The notes: a model not told the origin generated them from the letters alone. A stretch of 64,000 nt of DNA from Nemania diffusa (GCA_038501195.1 JBBPUQ010000003.1:1814501-1878500), one strand, 5' to 3'; positions 26,193 through 40,468 are shown, counted from the stretch's first letter. Numbers and translations are program-made.

Positions 26193-29100
26193 TTTCAAAA
26201 GGCCACCAGCAAGGTTCACCGTTACTGGGGAACTAATCGAGATTTTCCCTACCTCACGGGCATCATCCCTAAGCACCCTTTATATAAAATGATCGACCTT
26301 GAAATTTCTAGGTATCAGAGACGGATTCCCCGGCCGGGACTCCTGTAGCTCCCGAAATCCCCCCGTGTCCCCCCTGGATGATGATTCTCAGATGCCCGTT
26401 TTTATCACTCCAGGGGAGTGTCTCCATTAGTACACTATGGAGCTTACTGATCCCAATATCTCCAGTATTTAGGTAGATTTAGGTAGTTCATCGAGAGATA
26501 CCAGCCGAAGCAGAAGGCGGAAGTAACAGGATGACATGGGTGCCTGCCTAGTTGCCTCCACCCTCTTGCGATTTCTACAGCCCATTCTCTATTCCTATCT
26601 CGGTCAGTTATGATGATCTAAGAGATACGACGGCGAAAGCTAGGCAACGGGGACTTCCGTGGTACCAAAGCCAATCGGAGGAAGTCTCGCCACCAAACTG
26701 CATTCAGACATGACGTCCATCGATGCCTGTACAACTAAATAGGAAGCCCTTAAAATGCTGACAACTTCAAGCATCTTACGGTTACGGTGTCTGATGTCTT
26801 CGGTGCCGCAACTACTACTACTATATTACATAAGTATAAGTGATTGACTACTTGTTACAGGTTGACTAGAAATTTTTCCGGTGCAGAGAAAATTCTCTAA
26901 TTGTCTAGTTTGCTATCAAACGGGAAATTATGCTCTACGAACTCTATTCCCAACATGGTGATATACAGGGTCGGAACCGATCTAGCTATTAACACCGACG
27001 CACCTTGGAAACCAACCTGACTACGGAGCTTGGTACTGTTCTAGCGCCGGAATGGCCTGCGGGGGTGTACATACTGTCATCAAGTATCACGTTGCTACCG
27101 TGTTAGGCACAAGCAAATAATCGGGATTGTAGATTCACTAATAAGTAACCATCACTTCTAACGCACCATCTGTTATCAGAATTTATTGCGCCACACCTTT
27201 AGGATTCACTGAACTGATAAAGCCGACAGTATGTACTTTATCAGCTTGAGGAGGCGAAGGCTAGAATGCTATTTTACGAAACGGGTGTCTTACCGAAGTA
27301 TTACGGGCTCGCTATATTAATAGCCTTGTACTACCTACTACTCCTCATATATAATGTGATACATGCCATTAAGGCATAGCCAACGGCCCACTGAGTACCT
27401 CGTTTAAAGTACCTCTATGGAGGCGCTTACACTAGGATCAGCCATCTCTTAACTCAAGCGTTGTCCTGCCGGAGCCTCGCAGTTCATAGCTAGGTAGGCT
27501 ATCTACTTTACATTCTTGTGTCCCTATATACCTACTTGTAAGACGATGGGGACCGATCTATCAGCTGCCGCGATAGGCGCTAAATCCAACGGCGGCTGAC
27601 GATCCGTCGTAAGACTGCATATGTCGGGTACTTGGTGCGTTATCCCACCAGCAAGCTAGGCATCAGGCGATGAAGACCCTGAGAAAAGTGCTATGCCTGT
27701 CTAAATGGGTATCGAGGTAATGCTATGGTAGCACTGGGAAGTGGCCCTATCTAGTGTATGTAATGCAATATAGGTATACGGCGGCTCCTGGGCAGGTACA
27801 CTACCGTCGTTTGAAGTTGATAGATTAGTGTAGGTATTGTCTGGAGTCACCGGGTCCTGCATCTTGTTTAGGACTTGATCCGTTGAGGAAATTGCCGGAT
27901 CGGGTTAACCATGCAGTCGCAGTCAGATCTTACTAATGCAGCGCCTCTGGTAATACTGGCCTACCTCAATACCTACTCGTAACGGCCAGGTAACAAGTTA
28001 TTCCCGCCCCTATCCTGGCCGGTGTTTCTGTTTGCGTAGACACATCGCGTCTATTCGCCGGTTATCAATGCACCATCGCACGGTTAGGGGCGCCGTGGTA
28101 GAAAACTTGTATTCCCTCCCACTTCACGGCTTACCCCTGCGAACAGATTCACGGCGTCTAGCCGAGGCATGACATAGCGCCACTATACCTTGTTATTCAA
28201 GCTTAGACTCCTCTATTCTGTCTCATCTCGGCGTGGGAGAGCCGAAAGTGCAAGATATTTGAGAAAACTTGTGAAGTCATATCAGCGCAAATGGTAAGCC
28301 GACCCGTGTAGTAGCAGCAGCGCTGTTCTGTACCGTACGTTAATGAGATGCGGTCACCGAGTTACTCGATCAATTACGTTATTAAAATGCTAAACTGAGC
28401 TTCCTTCATAGCCCATACACAAGCGAAACAGTAAACATTTTGTCTAGGCGTCGCGGTCAAACTCGCGAAACCCTTGGCGTCCTGGATAGGTGGAATATCC
28501 AATTGGCTATGATGTTCATGGTATGGTTCGTTGAGGCTGAGATCAGGCGTTCTATATGGAATTCATGACAGTTCTATATGCGTAGGTCGTTGTTCTAGGT
28601 AGGTAAACGCACATTCTAGAACTTCTCTGACGCCGTGACGCCGCGCTGATGCAAGGTATGTACACTACGGGCGTCTCAGCCCCTTACAATATCCACGTGG
28701 AAATACATAATAGCGGTTATAAGACCCTAAGTTGCACGCCCTCATAACATGTGACATCGCTTACCTCCCTATTGGCATCGCTTAATAACATGGTCTAGCG
28801 CGATAGTACCAGCAGGGTCCAAGTTGAACGCCAGATGGGGTCATTGGTAGATACACGCTGCAGGTACAGACTCATTATGAGGCTTCATGCATTGAATGCC
28901 TTACTAAAAAGAAACCCAACATTTTGACCTCGGGCAATTAATAAGTCTTACCTAAGTACTACAAATGACAAGAGATTCGCCTTATACCGTTATGGAATAG
29001 TCAATCATTAATGGATCGCTTAATGTTCGTGATGGTAGATTAGGTTTACTGCTAAAGGCAATTTGCCGTTTTAGGTAGGAGGAGTTGGACGGGTATGATA

Positions 29101-29894
29101 ATTTTAGACTTATAACCAATTACGGAACTGACAATACACGTGAGAATTTGTCGACGTCCAGACCTCAGCCTAATGGACATAACTTTTATATTGTATAAGA
29201 AAAATTACTAGAAATAGGTATTCAACTCGTTCACTGCCACGTCCTACCACAACAGAATTGGACGTGAGTGGTTGGGTAACCATATACTGTATGTACAGTA
29301 CTCATACACCAATACCCTAGTCTCGGCAACGAAAGCTAATTGCTGGCTTCCCCACTACCTACTGCAGACAAGCAGGGTAGGTGTTAAGGAAATCTATCTA
29401 GATTCTAAAGAGTAGGTGGTGTACCCGTATTGATTGATACGACTAAACTGCCTTGTGTACTACTTACATATGTAGGTAATTATCTATGTAGGTACCTACC
29501 TACCTAGTAGGGATGCACTATGTTGCAGCCAAGCATGTACAGGAGTATACCCGTTGCACGTCAGGCCTATATCCATCAAGACTGCATTAGACTGGGCTGA
29601 GCCTGCATGTAATACAAATATACGCCGTTTTAAGAGTATAGGTAAGCTGCCAGCTGTATGCTATTAACGCCATTTCTGAATAATCCATCTGACGTCGCCT
29701 TATTGTTGCTAATAAACGTCACCGTGATTTCCTTAGACACATGGTCGTGTTCGATACCGAGAAACAAGACCTAAACTACTTCCGCCAAACCCTCTAAATT
29801 GTATTCTGAGCCTAGTGCCCATCAGCTTTACAGCAGCTAGGAAAAGGACTATCCGTATAGTAAACGCCATTTACAATCCGAGCACGCAAGTACA
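26193..29894. other. 3.7-kb gene-poor intergenic region
   Basis: No open frame of useful length or protein-like composition is visible. The proximal 300 bases on each side should be promoters: the fusion gene leaves on the - strand, the hydratase on the + strand. The middle is AT-moderate unique sequence with scattered TAGGTA/TACCTA motifs (for example 29470-29515), and I see no transposon ends. Confidence 0.55.
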
Positions 29895-31115
<1,221 letters not shown>

Positions 31116-32602
31116 TTAGCCCAGTAGTTGTCGAGATAAAATGGAAAAAAGAAAAATTGACAGAGAGAGAAAAAGAAGAAGGATACATCTACGCTATCGT
31201 AGCATCAGGGGGCAATCCCCTTGGTATTATTCATAGAAACCCATAACCTTGAAGTTGAAGGATAAGAGATCGTGACAAACGCTAAAATGACACATCGTGA
31301 AGGGGATCGTGATCTCTATAATAGATTAACGTAATCATTTTCGAGATATGGAAATCATTGATGCTGTATCTCTGGTTACTTTTAACTGGTATCCCTATAT
31401 CTAGCAAGGAGAATGAGTCATGTGACAATCTCTTCGGTCTTTTAACGCGGATACTGTGTAGAAAAGCGATACTAGTGAAGGAATAGTGTGGTACGTCGCG
31501 TAGGTAGCTGAATTGAGAGAAGACAAGATTGAAATCGAGAAGAATGGTAGATGAAAAATTTTCTCGCAGGTCGGATGGGAAAATTGAGCGAGCATCTTAA
31601 AAGTGTCTAAAGTTGAACCGATGGGAAGCGAACGATTGTCGCAAATAGCCGATTTCGAGGCGCCTCTAGAATCAGCAGTTAACGAAAAAAACCAGGGTAC
31701 CAGATGCACAATTGCATCAGTTTGAGTTGCATTGGCCAATCATGTCTAGCATTGGTGGGGTTTGCCGGTAAGACACCTCCACTCCGCCCCTCCATCTTAG
31801 CTACCCGTAGAAACCCTGGGTACGGTACTGTAGATGGATCTAGATGCTGGAGTACATTCCCCACCTCGTAGATAACACCTAGAATGTGTCATTAGCTGCT
31901 ATAACGCTAAGTACCTCCTTATGAGCCAGACCTGATGCCTCAACTCTCGCTCTCTCTTGTCGACGACTCCAGTCAACATGCGATCTGCCGCCTCCACCAC
32001 CGCCACCGACTTACATGTACAATTTTTTCAACTTAATTCCTACACACATAGTATCCACGTGATGATTAAGGATCGGGAGAAACAAATCATGCATCGGAAT
32101 GGACTCACGGCCTCCCAGTCGGGGCGTGTTGAGATGATCGTCTCCCCGACACCGAGGGGTCACTTACCATATGTAGGTAGGTATATAGCTCCCATTCCAT
32201 TCCATTCCAACCCACCCGCCTCTGCTGCTGCACATACCTATTAATACTCTGTAGTTGACAATCGTCAGTCAACAACATGGCGATCACCAATATCTTTATC
32301 CACCTTCTCTAGAGCTAAAACCTTGTTTGCCCAGGAACCAGGATCACTAGCTACCTGTGTAGGTTATCTGCTAGGTATATGATATCAAGACCCACCAACT
32401 GCTTTAGACACACTAGGAACGCTAGATACACTAGATACCGTGCGCGGCGGTGTTCCTTTAAGGGAGTGTATGTGTGTGTGTGTTGAGCGCGCGCAACATC
32501 TAACCTGGTCAAGTAGAGTTTTCTTTTGATATTTTGTTCTCGACCCCGATTCTCGTTCCTCCGCCTCCTTTGCTTCGTTGCCATACATAGCCTCTTGCGA
32601 CT
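31116..32602. other. Intergenic region before the amino-acid transporter
   Basis: I see no gene. The last few hundred bases should hold the transporter's promoter and 5' UTR, including a short GT run near 32468-32482. Open frames on the - strand between about 32.35 and 32.69 kb overlap the transporter's first exon and are not protein-like. Confidence 0.55.
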
Positions 32603-35055
32603 ATGGCTACAAGGCAGCCCGCGAACTGGGCCGAGTATGAGCGAGGAGCATCACGGGGAGGTCGAAGCGACAGTGTGTCGTCCGCTGGCAACCAGAGCGT
32701 TGCCTTTGAAAGCGCCCCGCTTCTCGGTGATCACGGAGCTCGACAACGGGATGATGGGTTTCCCCAACGAAGACGACGAAGGTAATGGCACCAGCACAAC
32801 ATCAGCATCAGCATCAGCAATGCCCGGGCCCGTCAGCGCCACTTATACGCTAAATACAAGTATATAAACTGACGAGGAAACGCCACAGGTCGTCCGTGAC
32901 AAATACTCTCGCTGCTCTGACGGATATTGGAGGGGTCAACAGCATCAGATCCTTTAGCCGAAGCTTTCAGCGAGCCGCTGCATTCGCTGAAATCATCCCT
33001 CAACGACCGGCCTTCGTATTCGCTCCCGGACAAGAACCTCTACAAACCTCCGATGCCGAGATTGTGCCTGTCTTTGGTGCCACGCCCTCTGATAGCGTAA
33101 TCACCGATACCGACCTTGAAAATGCCAGTGCCCATTCTGCCTCGTTAACACCTACCGAGGGTCGACTGGGTGAGGGGAAGCGTCTTGGGGGCGAGGGCTT
33201 ACACAGAGTGGTGTCATCGTCGGGCTCTTTTCGTAGTAGCTCTATGTTCTCTACACCCCCTCTACTTTCCGCGCCTCCGATATTTGGTAGCTATGGGTCT
33301 GTTCGAAGTTATGGCACAGTTGGGGATCTCGAGTCAGAGACAAGCCATCCGTCCATGAGAGAAGCTGCAGAACTATGGCGGCAACAACACGAGTCGGGAG
33401 CCAATGTGCCAGATGGGGAACGGCCCCCTATACTAGTGAAGGAGGTAGAACAGGATGGCAAGATCGTCCTGGCTGTTTCCGGGCAGTCTACTCTACCTCA
33501 AACAATTGTCAACTCGACCAAGTAAGGGGCGTCCTTCTAGCTCAGAATTATGTATGCTAACTAGCTGTAGCGTTCTTATCGGTGTTGGGCTTCTTAGTTT
33601 GCCTATGGGCCTCCGATATGCCGGATGGATCGTCGGAATTATCGCTCTGGTGCTTTGCGGCGCTGTTACCAGCTGGACAGCTAGGCTTCTAGCCAAGTGC
33701 ATGGACCTCGATTCTACAATCATCACCTTTTCTGATATTGCCTTCATCTCTTTTGGCAGAAAGGCTCGCGTTGCCACTGCTGTTCTTTTTACGCTGGAGT
33801 TGCTAGCTGCTTGTGTTGCGCTTATCGTGCTCTTTGCTGATAGTTTGGCTTCATTATTTCCCGGAACGTTGACCATAACTGAGTTCAAAGTTGTTTGCAC
33901 TCTGGTCCTGATACCCCTTCAGTTTGCACCTCTCGCGCTTCTTAGTGTTACTAGCTTTGTTGGCATATTTTGTTGCCTAGGCAGTAAGTTTACCCCTATC
34001 CCCAGCTCAACAGAGCGAACATTCTTGTGCTAAACTATAGTAGTTGGTGTCATCGTTATACTTGATGGTTTGATTAAACAGACAACCCCTGGCTCGCTCA
34101 TTGAGCCAGCGGTAACGTATCTTGTCCCAGCGAATTGGTTGACATTACCGCTGTCATTTGGCCTACTTATGAGTCCGTGGGGCGGACATAGTGTATTCCC
34201 TAATGTAAATCAACAGAAGCTGCCCTTCTTATATATTTAACTAACACAGCTTTTATAGATTTATCGGGATATGCGTCACCCTCATAAGTATAAACAGGTA
34301 CTTACAAGTGCCTCTCCTATTCTTATTTTTTTCACCTTGGCTAATTGTTTAACAGGCCGTCACCTACACCTTTTCATTCACTGTAAGTGAAACCATATAG
34401 ATTATATGATTTTGTCGCTAACAAAGCTGCAGCTTCTGGTAGATGCTTCAGTAGCTATCGTAGGGCTATTGATGTTTGGCGACGGTGTGCGCGATGAGAT
34501 TACGGCGAATATACTCGAGACTACGGGATACCCCAACGTCTTAAACGTGCTTCTAGTCATTTTCATCTCCATTATACCGCTAACTAAAGTGCCGCTCAAC
34601 GCCCAGCCTATCATCACTACAGCCGAGGTGCTATTCGGGCTTCGGCAGCAAGTTGTCGCAGAGGAGACGGGCCTAATTGGCCTCTCGAGCACATCTAGAG
34701 GTCTGCTGAAGGTTCTAGTGAGGGTGGTTACTCTACTAGTTTTCCTCGCAATCGCTATCCTTTTCCCTGCCTTCGACTCTATCATGGCATTTATGGGAAG
34801 TGCTCTCTGCTTTACCATTTGCGTTACGTATGTCACCCTCCGCTTCCCTTTCCCCCTACCATGTCGATAAATTAGACAGGGCCCTAATCATCGACCCTTA
34901 GGCTTCCTCTGGCATTTTATCTAAAGCTCTTCGGCCACGAAATTGCAACAGGAGAACGCATTCTCTGCTGGTCTGTGATGCTCGTATCCTCTATAATATC
35001 TGTTATAGGAACTGTCTGGGCTTTCCTGCCCAAGAAGTTGATTGGGGCTGAATGA
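32603..35055 (+). CDS. Vacuolar amino-acid transporter, AAAP (AVT1-like) family
   Basis: Eight exons, 32603..32781, 32889..33521, 33571..33983, 34041..34204, 34259..34297, 34356..34382, 34433..34827 and 34902..35055, give 667 residues with all phases consistent. Exons five and six are only 39 and 27 bases. The first 270 or so residues are hydrophilic, Ser-rich and probably cytosolic, with an acidic/Leu patch ESAPLLGD that could act as a vacuolar sorting signal (inference). The membrane part begins at TNVLIGVGLLSLPMGLRYAGW, the signature of the first helix of the Aa_trans family. About ten more hydrophobic segments follow, ending at a Trp-containing helix just before the stop. Yeast Avt1 has the same plan (long soluble N-terminus, about eleven helices) and exchanges neutral amino acids for protons at the vacuole. 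Direction and substrate are not readable from sequence. Confidence 0.9.
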
Positions 35056-35868
35056 TGGCCCTCTTTCCAATATTTACCAAAATATTGGTAATGATTTAGT
35101 AGTTAGAAGCTAAGTATGGCAGTCTGTTATGATTTTGATTCATTTTGATTCATGATTGGCTAGCGGCAGACATTGGATTTATTACGTTTTACTATCTACA
35201 TATCATTAGCATCAGGAGCGGCCATTTAAATGGCGATGTTCTACTAGTAAATGAGATTTTGGATCCTTACTGTAGACAATGTTATAACACATCTATGAAC
35301 AATACACCCTCTGCTGTAAAGCGCATTGTAGATTGATATGTGTCTACTTGAGTAACGATGATGAAATGGTAAAATGAGTTAATATTGAAATGCGAGTGAA
35401 AAGACTCCGTGCTACGTACGTAGACTGACAAAAAGCTCAAAGAGAAGCTCCCTCATCAATTGACTGATTGGTCACTTAGATAGAAGTCGGTCCCAGATAA
35501 AAATAGGCCAGCCGTATAAGAGGCTCGAAGAGTACGTAAGATAATCATAGATTGTTTCCATACATAAAGTATCTAGGCTTATTCTCATTCGTAATAAATA
35601 CGGGTAGTTATTATTACTATCTAGCTAAGCCTCGACTTGTTTCAGTTGTCAGGCTTATTGTTGATTTGTTGCCCTGAGCAATGGGCTGTACTCTGGGAAG
35701 CGAACCCAGGTTTCCCGCGCCGCACTCATCAGGCGTGCTACCACTACAGTACTCCAGAAACACTTGGCGTGCCAATAGATATATATAAATATTGTACGTA
35801 TTTCGACAAACGTATAACATGTTACTAATTACCTAAAGTATATACATGCACGTAACGAAGCCAAAGCC
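35056..35868. other. Intergenic region with tRNA-like relic
   Basis: These are the convergent 3' ends of the transporter (+) and the lyase (-). Apart from the tRNA-like segment at 35686-35754 I see only AT-rich sequence. Confidence 0.6.
35686..35754 (-). pseudogene. tRNA-like sequence, probable tRNA relic
   Basis: On the - strand a perfect T-arm is visible: CTGGG, loop TTCGCTT, CCCAG. The flanking ends GAGTACT and AGTACAG can pair over five of seven positions. A D-loop-like GTAGTGGTAGCAC and a CGCC/GGCG stem sit where the D and anticodon arms belong. The D stem and anticodon loop do not fold normally, and the total is about 69 nt. I therefore read it as a decayed tRNA or a tRNA-derived repeat rather than a working gene, and I cannot assign an anticodon. 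Confidence 0.4.
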
Positions 35869-37965
35869 CTATGAAATCTCCAACCTCAGCGCATCGTATT
35901 GCACGTAAATCACGCCCGGCAGAACCGCAGTCTCCGTGTCCGTCGCGTTGTAAGGGAGGCTCAGCACGAGCTGGTTGACCCCGGTCTTCAGTAGCGCCGT
36001 TGAGAAGACGAACTTGTGGCCGAAGTTCTGGCACACGACGCCGCTCCGCACGGCGCACGAGCCGCTGCGGTACGCGGGGATGGTCCACGTCTCGACGTCC
36101 TCGCCGTTGACGGCCACCGTGTACGGGATGGTCGAGTACTTCTCGGCAGGCAGCGCCGCCCACTTGTTGTTCCCGTTGGCCGTCTTGGCGCCCGCGAGGT
36201 CGACCGTGAGCGTCGCCTTCTGATCGCCGGCGCCGCCGGCGAGCTGGGCGCTCGAGAGGTTGAACTGCACGGTCCAGTTGTTGACGTTGTCGTAGACGGG
36301 CTGCGGGCGCAGGTAGTTGGCGTAGCCGGGGAACCAGCTCCAGTGCACGTAGTTGAAGTCGTCGCGCGCGGCGCTCTCCCCGACCTTGTACACGACGCCC
36401 TCCGGGAAGTCGCTGGGGAAGTCCCACTGGGCCCAGTAGATGCGGTACTGCGCCGGCCGCAGCGGCTTGCTGGCGTCGGGCACGTCGCCGTGCTTGTACT
36501 CGCCCGCCGACTTGTCCGGCGTGCCGATGCGCCAGATCTCCGTGCCCGCGCTCTCGGGCGTCCATGTGTAGGACGCCGGCGCGGCCGTCGCGGACACGGC
36601 CACGTCGTCTTGGATAAACCACCCGAAAATGCCGTCGGCGTACACGGTGAGCCGGTAGGTGCCCGCTTTGACCATGGGGATCTCTACGTGACCGGTGCTG
36701 GGATCGATATCGGCCCAGTATTGCAAGCTTGACTTGTTAAATACGTTGAGCTGGAAGTCTTGCTTGTTCTCGGATAGGACGGCGAGAGGTCTTGTAGCGC
36801 CACTCGGTAACTGAATGGTCGCTTTGAAGGTAGCACGCTTCGATGTCGGCGCGTAGTTCGGGACGTACTTCGCGATACTATCATAGAAGGCGGCATTCCA
36901 CTCTGGGTCTGCATATTGCGCCGCGTCTGCTCGTAGCTCGGCAAGAGTCGTGTTGGGTGTTCCTTTATTGAAATGGTAGTACTGTGGCCCCCAGGTCCGG
37001 TCGAAACCATGCGTGATATTGGGGACAGGGGCGCCGTAATGACCGCTCACCAAGTAATTGTACTACAAAGTATTAGCAATGCCCCTTGAATGCAGTTAAT
37101 CCTTAGGGATCTAGCTTCATTTTGAATCAGTCGATCTTGTAGATAAACCTACCACAATGCCGTCAACCATAAGGTCGTAATGCAAAGGTCCTCCGTAGTA
37201 TGTCTCGCGCGTGTTATGCACCAGCCATGCGCCATAGGTATTTCCATCAGAGCTTGTTGTCCCATCTGAGTACTCGCCGTGAACTTTGTGATCGCGCCAG
37301 AGTTCAGAGAAGGTATATTTAGTGAAATAATCGGCATACTGCTGGACATAGGGATCACTAGGTGTGTTGCCTAGATACCATGAAGCATCCTGAACGACGA
37401 CCTCGCTTTTGTAGGCATTCACAGAGGGGATTGGCGCATAGTTGTCATCACCACCAGACAAGTGCGTCCAGAGATTGGTGTTAGGCCGGAACAAAGTGCG
37501 CAGCTCGCCTAGGTCTCGCAGATAGGGCGTTGCCTGGTTGAAGTAGGTGACGCGAGTGAAGAGATGCAGTCCGGTTTCCCCCTCTCTTAGGAACCACCAC
37601 TGTTCGATACTCTGGTTCGTCGGCGCGTACGTGTCGCTCATTTTTATACCTCCGTAAGGGGTTCCCGTCGAATCGGTACCGTTGATTAACTGAAATTTGG
37701 CGGTACCTCCCGGCGTCCACGCTCCAGATGGGATACAAGAACAGTCGACATACGGCCCCTTTCCCGTACTCCCACTCACGGGACCTAACAAGTCCTGTGT
37801 ATCAAGGACAACGTCCACAACCTGGCCATTGCTCTTGTCGACTGCCACGTATAAGCGGTCGTTTTGAAGCACGAATTGACTAGTCGTCTCTGTCGCATTG
37901 AGGAATGCCACAGACGTCTTCAGCAAGGTGGCCAAAGCCAGAAGCTTGCTTCCTAACCCAGGCAT
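35869..37965 (-). CDS. rglB: Secreted rhamnogalacturonan lyase, polysaccharide lyase family 4
   Basis: Two exons, complement(35869..37062, 37153..37965), are joined across a 90-base intron in phase 0 and encode 668 residues, a normal length for fungal RglB-type enzymes. These cut the rhamnose-galacturonate backbone of pectin by beta-elimination outside the cell. The ATG at 37965 starts a typical secretion signal (MPGLGSKLLALATLLKTSVA). Conserved-looking blocks include EQWWFLREGETGLH, LRTLFRPNTNLW, FSELWRDHKVHGEYSDG near residues 219-235, VNGEDVETWTIPAYR and the C-terminal IYVQYDALRLEIS. The layout fits a catalytic domain followed by a fibronectin-like and a carbohydrate-binding-like beta domain (family knowledge). 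The part coding for the last 250 or so residues is far more GC-rich than the rest of the gene. Plant cell-wall use fits a plant-associated or litter-living fungus. Confidence 0.92.
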
Positions 37966-39506
37966 TTCGAAGCGAGTAGGTAACAACTGGCTTCGTCCGC
38001 CTTGGACAACCAAAGCAAATCCGGATGCTTATAACTTCAGCCCGGAGAAAATCTCCCAAATGGGCTCCGTCTACCCATTTTGCCGGTCACAACGGTCCTC
38101 AATTCTGGAACTGGACTGGCTGGCAGCTTCTTCCGCCATCTTTCGGTCCATCTCATCCCGACGGGGGCATATGGCTCTTCGCGAATCTGGGGCGAAGACG
38201 GCCGATGTCGTCAAAAAGGCAGGGAGTTCATTGGCGGGGTTCGTCGCGAGCGGGGGGGGAGGGTTGTGTAAGTGTCATTGAATCATTGGCATTATAACTC
38301 TCGAGTGAGGTCTAACAAGATGCAAATTTCATAGAATGCGAATGTCTTCCGAAAACGTTGGTGTTTCAAATTGCTCACTTGCATGAACGCCTATTGCAGA
38401 CTGAGCTATCAGAATGGCCATGTGACGAGAGAGTCCTGACCTCAACATTGGGCACAAGCGACGGCGGGTGTGGTGCGGGAATATCTGCCCAGCCCAGTCT
38501 GAATGGGGTGTGAAATCCGGGGGCTGTGAACAACTATGCTACCTCACCTGAGGGTTGTTCGATACAAACGACGACATTGAGATGCCAATTGACAAATCAA
38601 GAAGAAACAGCAAACAAGTTTTGCTCAGTGGTTCATCTATCGTATGACCCTTGAAAGAGGGAGCCTACCGACAGCCAGAATCTTCGACCGCGTTTGGCAG
38701 AAGCCGAGGCTCTGCCGTTCTTTCGGGATGCGTCACGAACCATACGATGAGAGCATCGCCCTTCGGATTTCATGTGGAAGGCGGATTACCTAGCCAGTCA
38801 TAGGCCTTGCGTAAGGGATTTTTCAGCAGCCCTACAGGACATCCCTAGCAGAGAGGAGCTCGGAGTCTGCGAGGTACGCGAAGGAGAAGCACGGAGAAGT
38901 GACTGTTACCTTCGAGGGTTAAAGAAGATCTAGTAAATAAAGCCTCCGTCCATGGTATATTCGACTCTAATCCAGGGAGAGCTCGTAGTGTTCATTGGCC
39001 GCGTCAGGTCTTCAGGGCTAGTCACAGAGACCAGGCAAGGGGCTTAATATTCCAGGACTAAAATTTTCGTGTGCTTACTGTTCAGGGTACTTCCGAGCGC
39101 ATTGACAAATTGCGAACCACCGATCTAGACGATGAAGTCATAGGGCGCTCTAAACGATGATGTCGTCGTACTAGCCCAGATTAACATGCGGCGCGAATCT
39201 AGATTGTCGCGCAATCGTCTCGTGGCCCGAATGCTTGCTTGAAATTGCCGAATGCGGTCATAACAGAGCTGCAAGACGCTGACTGAGCCCCCGTGATATA
39301 TATCGTAACGTAGCTGAAGAGTGAGTATTTAACAGCTGCAAGTTCGCCGTTGTATGAACCCAAGAAAACAGCATCATCACACTCATCACAATCATCACTC
39401 AATAAGTAAAACACTTATCAAAGCAACATCAACTATCCAGTGTTTGCAATCGCAAGAAAACACCCTGAAATCGATATTTGATTATACACTCCTACACACA
39501 TTCACC
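37966..39506. other. Divergent promoter region between lyase and His-rich gene
   Basis: A 1.5-kb stretch separates two divergently transcribed genes. Several + strand frames remain open across the lyase's 5' region (37.9-38.3 kb), but they overlap its first exon or 5' UTR on the other strand and are not protein-like. No repeat stands out. Confidence 0.55.
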
Positions 39507-39944
39507 ATGTCGGACATCATCCACAAGATCAAGGACGCTGTGACACATCACCACGACCACACACATGACCATGTAAAGGACAAGAAGCCTGGTGAGCCTA
39601 CCATTTATAATCTTGGGCTACTCTCAAGTGCCTTCGACCATGTATCGCATAATACTAATACCACAGCTCCAGCTTCCCCCGGCAAGACCAAGGGCGCCCG
39701 CACAGACCTGGACTTAAACTGCGCGCCGTCGTCCACGCACGATCCCGTCGACATAACGGGCCGTCACGTCGAGCCAGACCAGCGGGACATCGACGGACGC
39801 CGCCACTCGAAGGAGCTGGATGCGCCCGATCTAACGGGCCGGCACGTCGAGCACGACAGCGTGGATATAAATGGCCACCACCCCAGCACCCACAACCCAC
39901 CGGACCTCAACAGCCGTACGGCGAGCCCCGGTGCTCGTCATTAG
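39507..39944 (+). CDS. Small His-rich repeat protein, function unknown
   Basis: Two exons, 39507..39591 and 39667..39944, flank a 75-base intron with a GTGAGC donor and a TACTAAT branch point and give 120 residues. The ATG has a strong CACCATG context. The N-terminus is an amphipathic stretch (MSDIIHKIKDAV) followed by a His-rich run (THHHDHTHDH). The C-terminal two-thirds carry at least three imperfect repeats built on D-(I/L)-x-GRHVE or D-I-D/N-G-R/H-H, rich in Asp, His and Pro. It has no Cys, signal peptide or membrane span. The composition suggests a hydrophilic, disordered protein that might bind metal ions through His/Asp (inference). The intron is a multiple of three with no stop, so a retained-intron isoform of 145 residues could also be made. 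I do not recognise a named family. Confidence 0.65.
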   Translation: MSDIIHKIKDAVTHHHDHTHDHVKDKKPGEPTIYNLGLLSSAFDHVSHNTNTTAPASPGKTKGARTDLDLNCAPSSTHDPVDITGRHVEPDQRDIDGRRHSKELDAPDLTGRHVEHDSVDINGHHPSTHNPPDLNSRTASPGARH

Positions 39945-40468
39945 AGAGAGCGGGGTAGTGATGGGAAGAAGGAGTTTTAGGAATGGCGGAGATACCCTAC
40001 AGGTTTAGACGATATAATGACATTGCATATGAATGCAATATGAATAATACTACTGAACTCATCAACTCATACCCGCGTTTGTAATCAAAAAGTGACATAC
40101 GAGTCTTTGTCAAAGCATTACTTTAATTGAATAAAGCTAGTGGAAGAGGAGCGTAACACCCCGGTCAACCCCGCGACCGAAAGCTTGGTCTTCTTTCCCT
40201 GCTCTGAAAGCTGTAGCTGTATTGTGTAATGTATTCGCTAACCTCATACCAACAATCATTATCGTTGCCTGAGCACTCCAGTTGCTCAACAATCTAGCCT
40301 ATTTCCCTTTCTTAAGTGAGGCGCACCTTGAACTCAATTCATCATCAAACCTGTGACTCCTCCTAGGTTTGATCACGGTACCCAAACGTGAGCCCCTGCT
40401 ATGCAACGCTGAGGAGCTCTGCGTGGAGTCGCGCCGTCCACCAGAAGCCCACGAGATACACTCAGAAT

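Noticed and set aside
36016..36732. A 238-codon Arg/Val-rich open frame on the + strand and a 265-codon frame on the - strand
   Set aside because: Both are shadows of the very GC-rich end of the lyase exon, where stop codons are rare in every frame.
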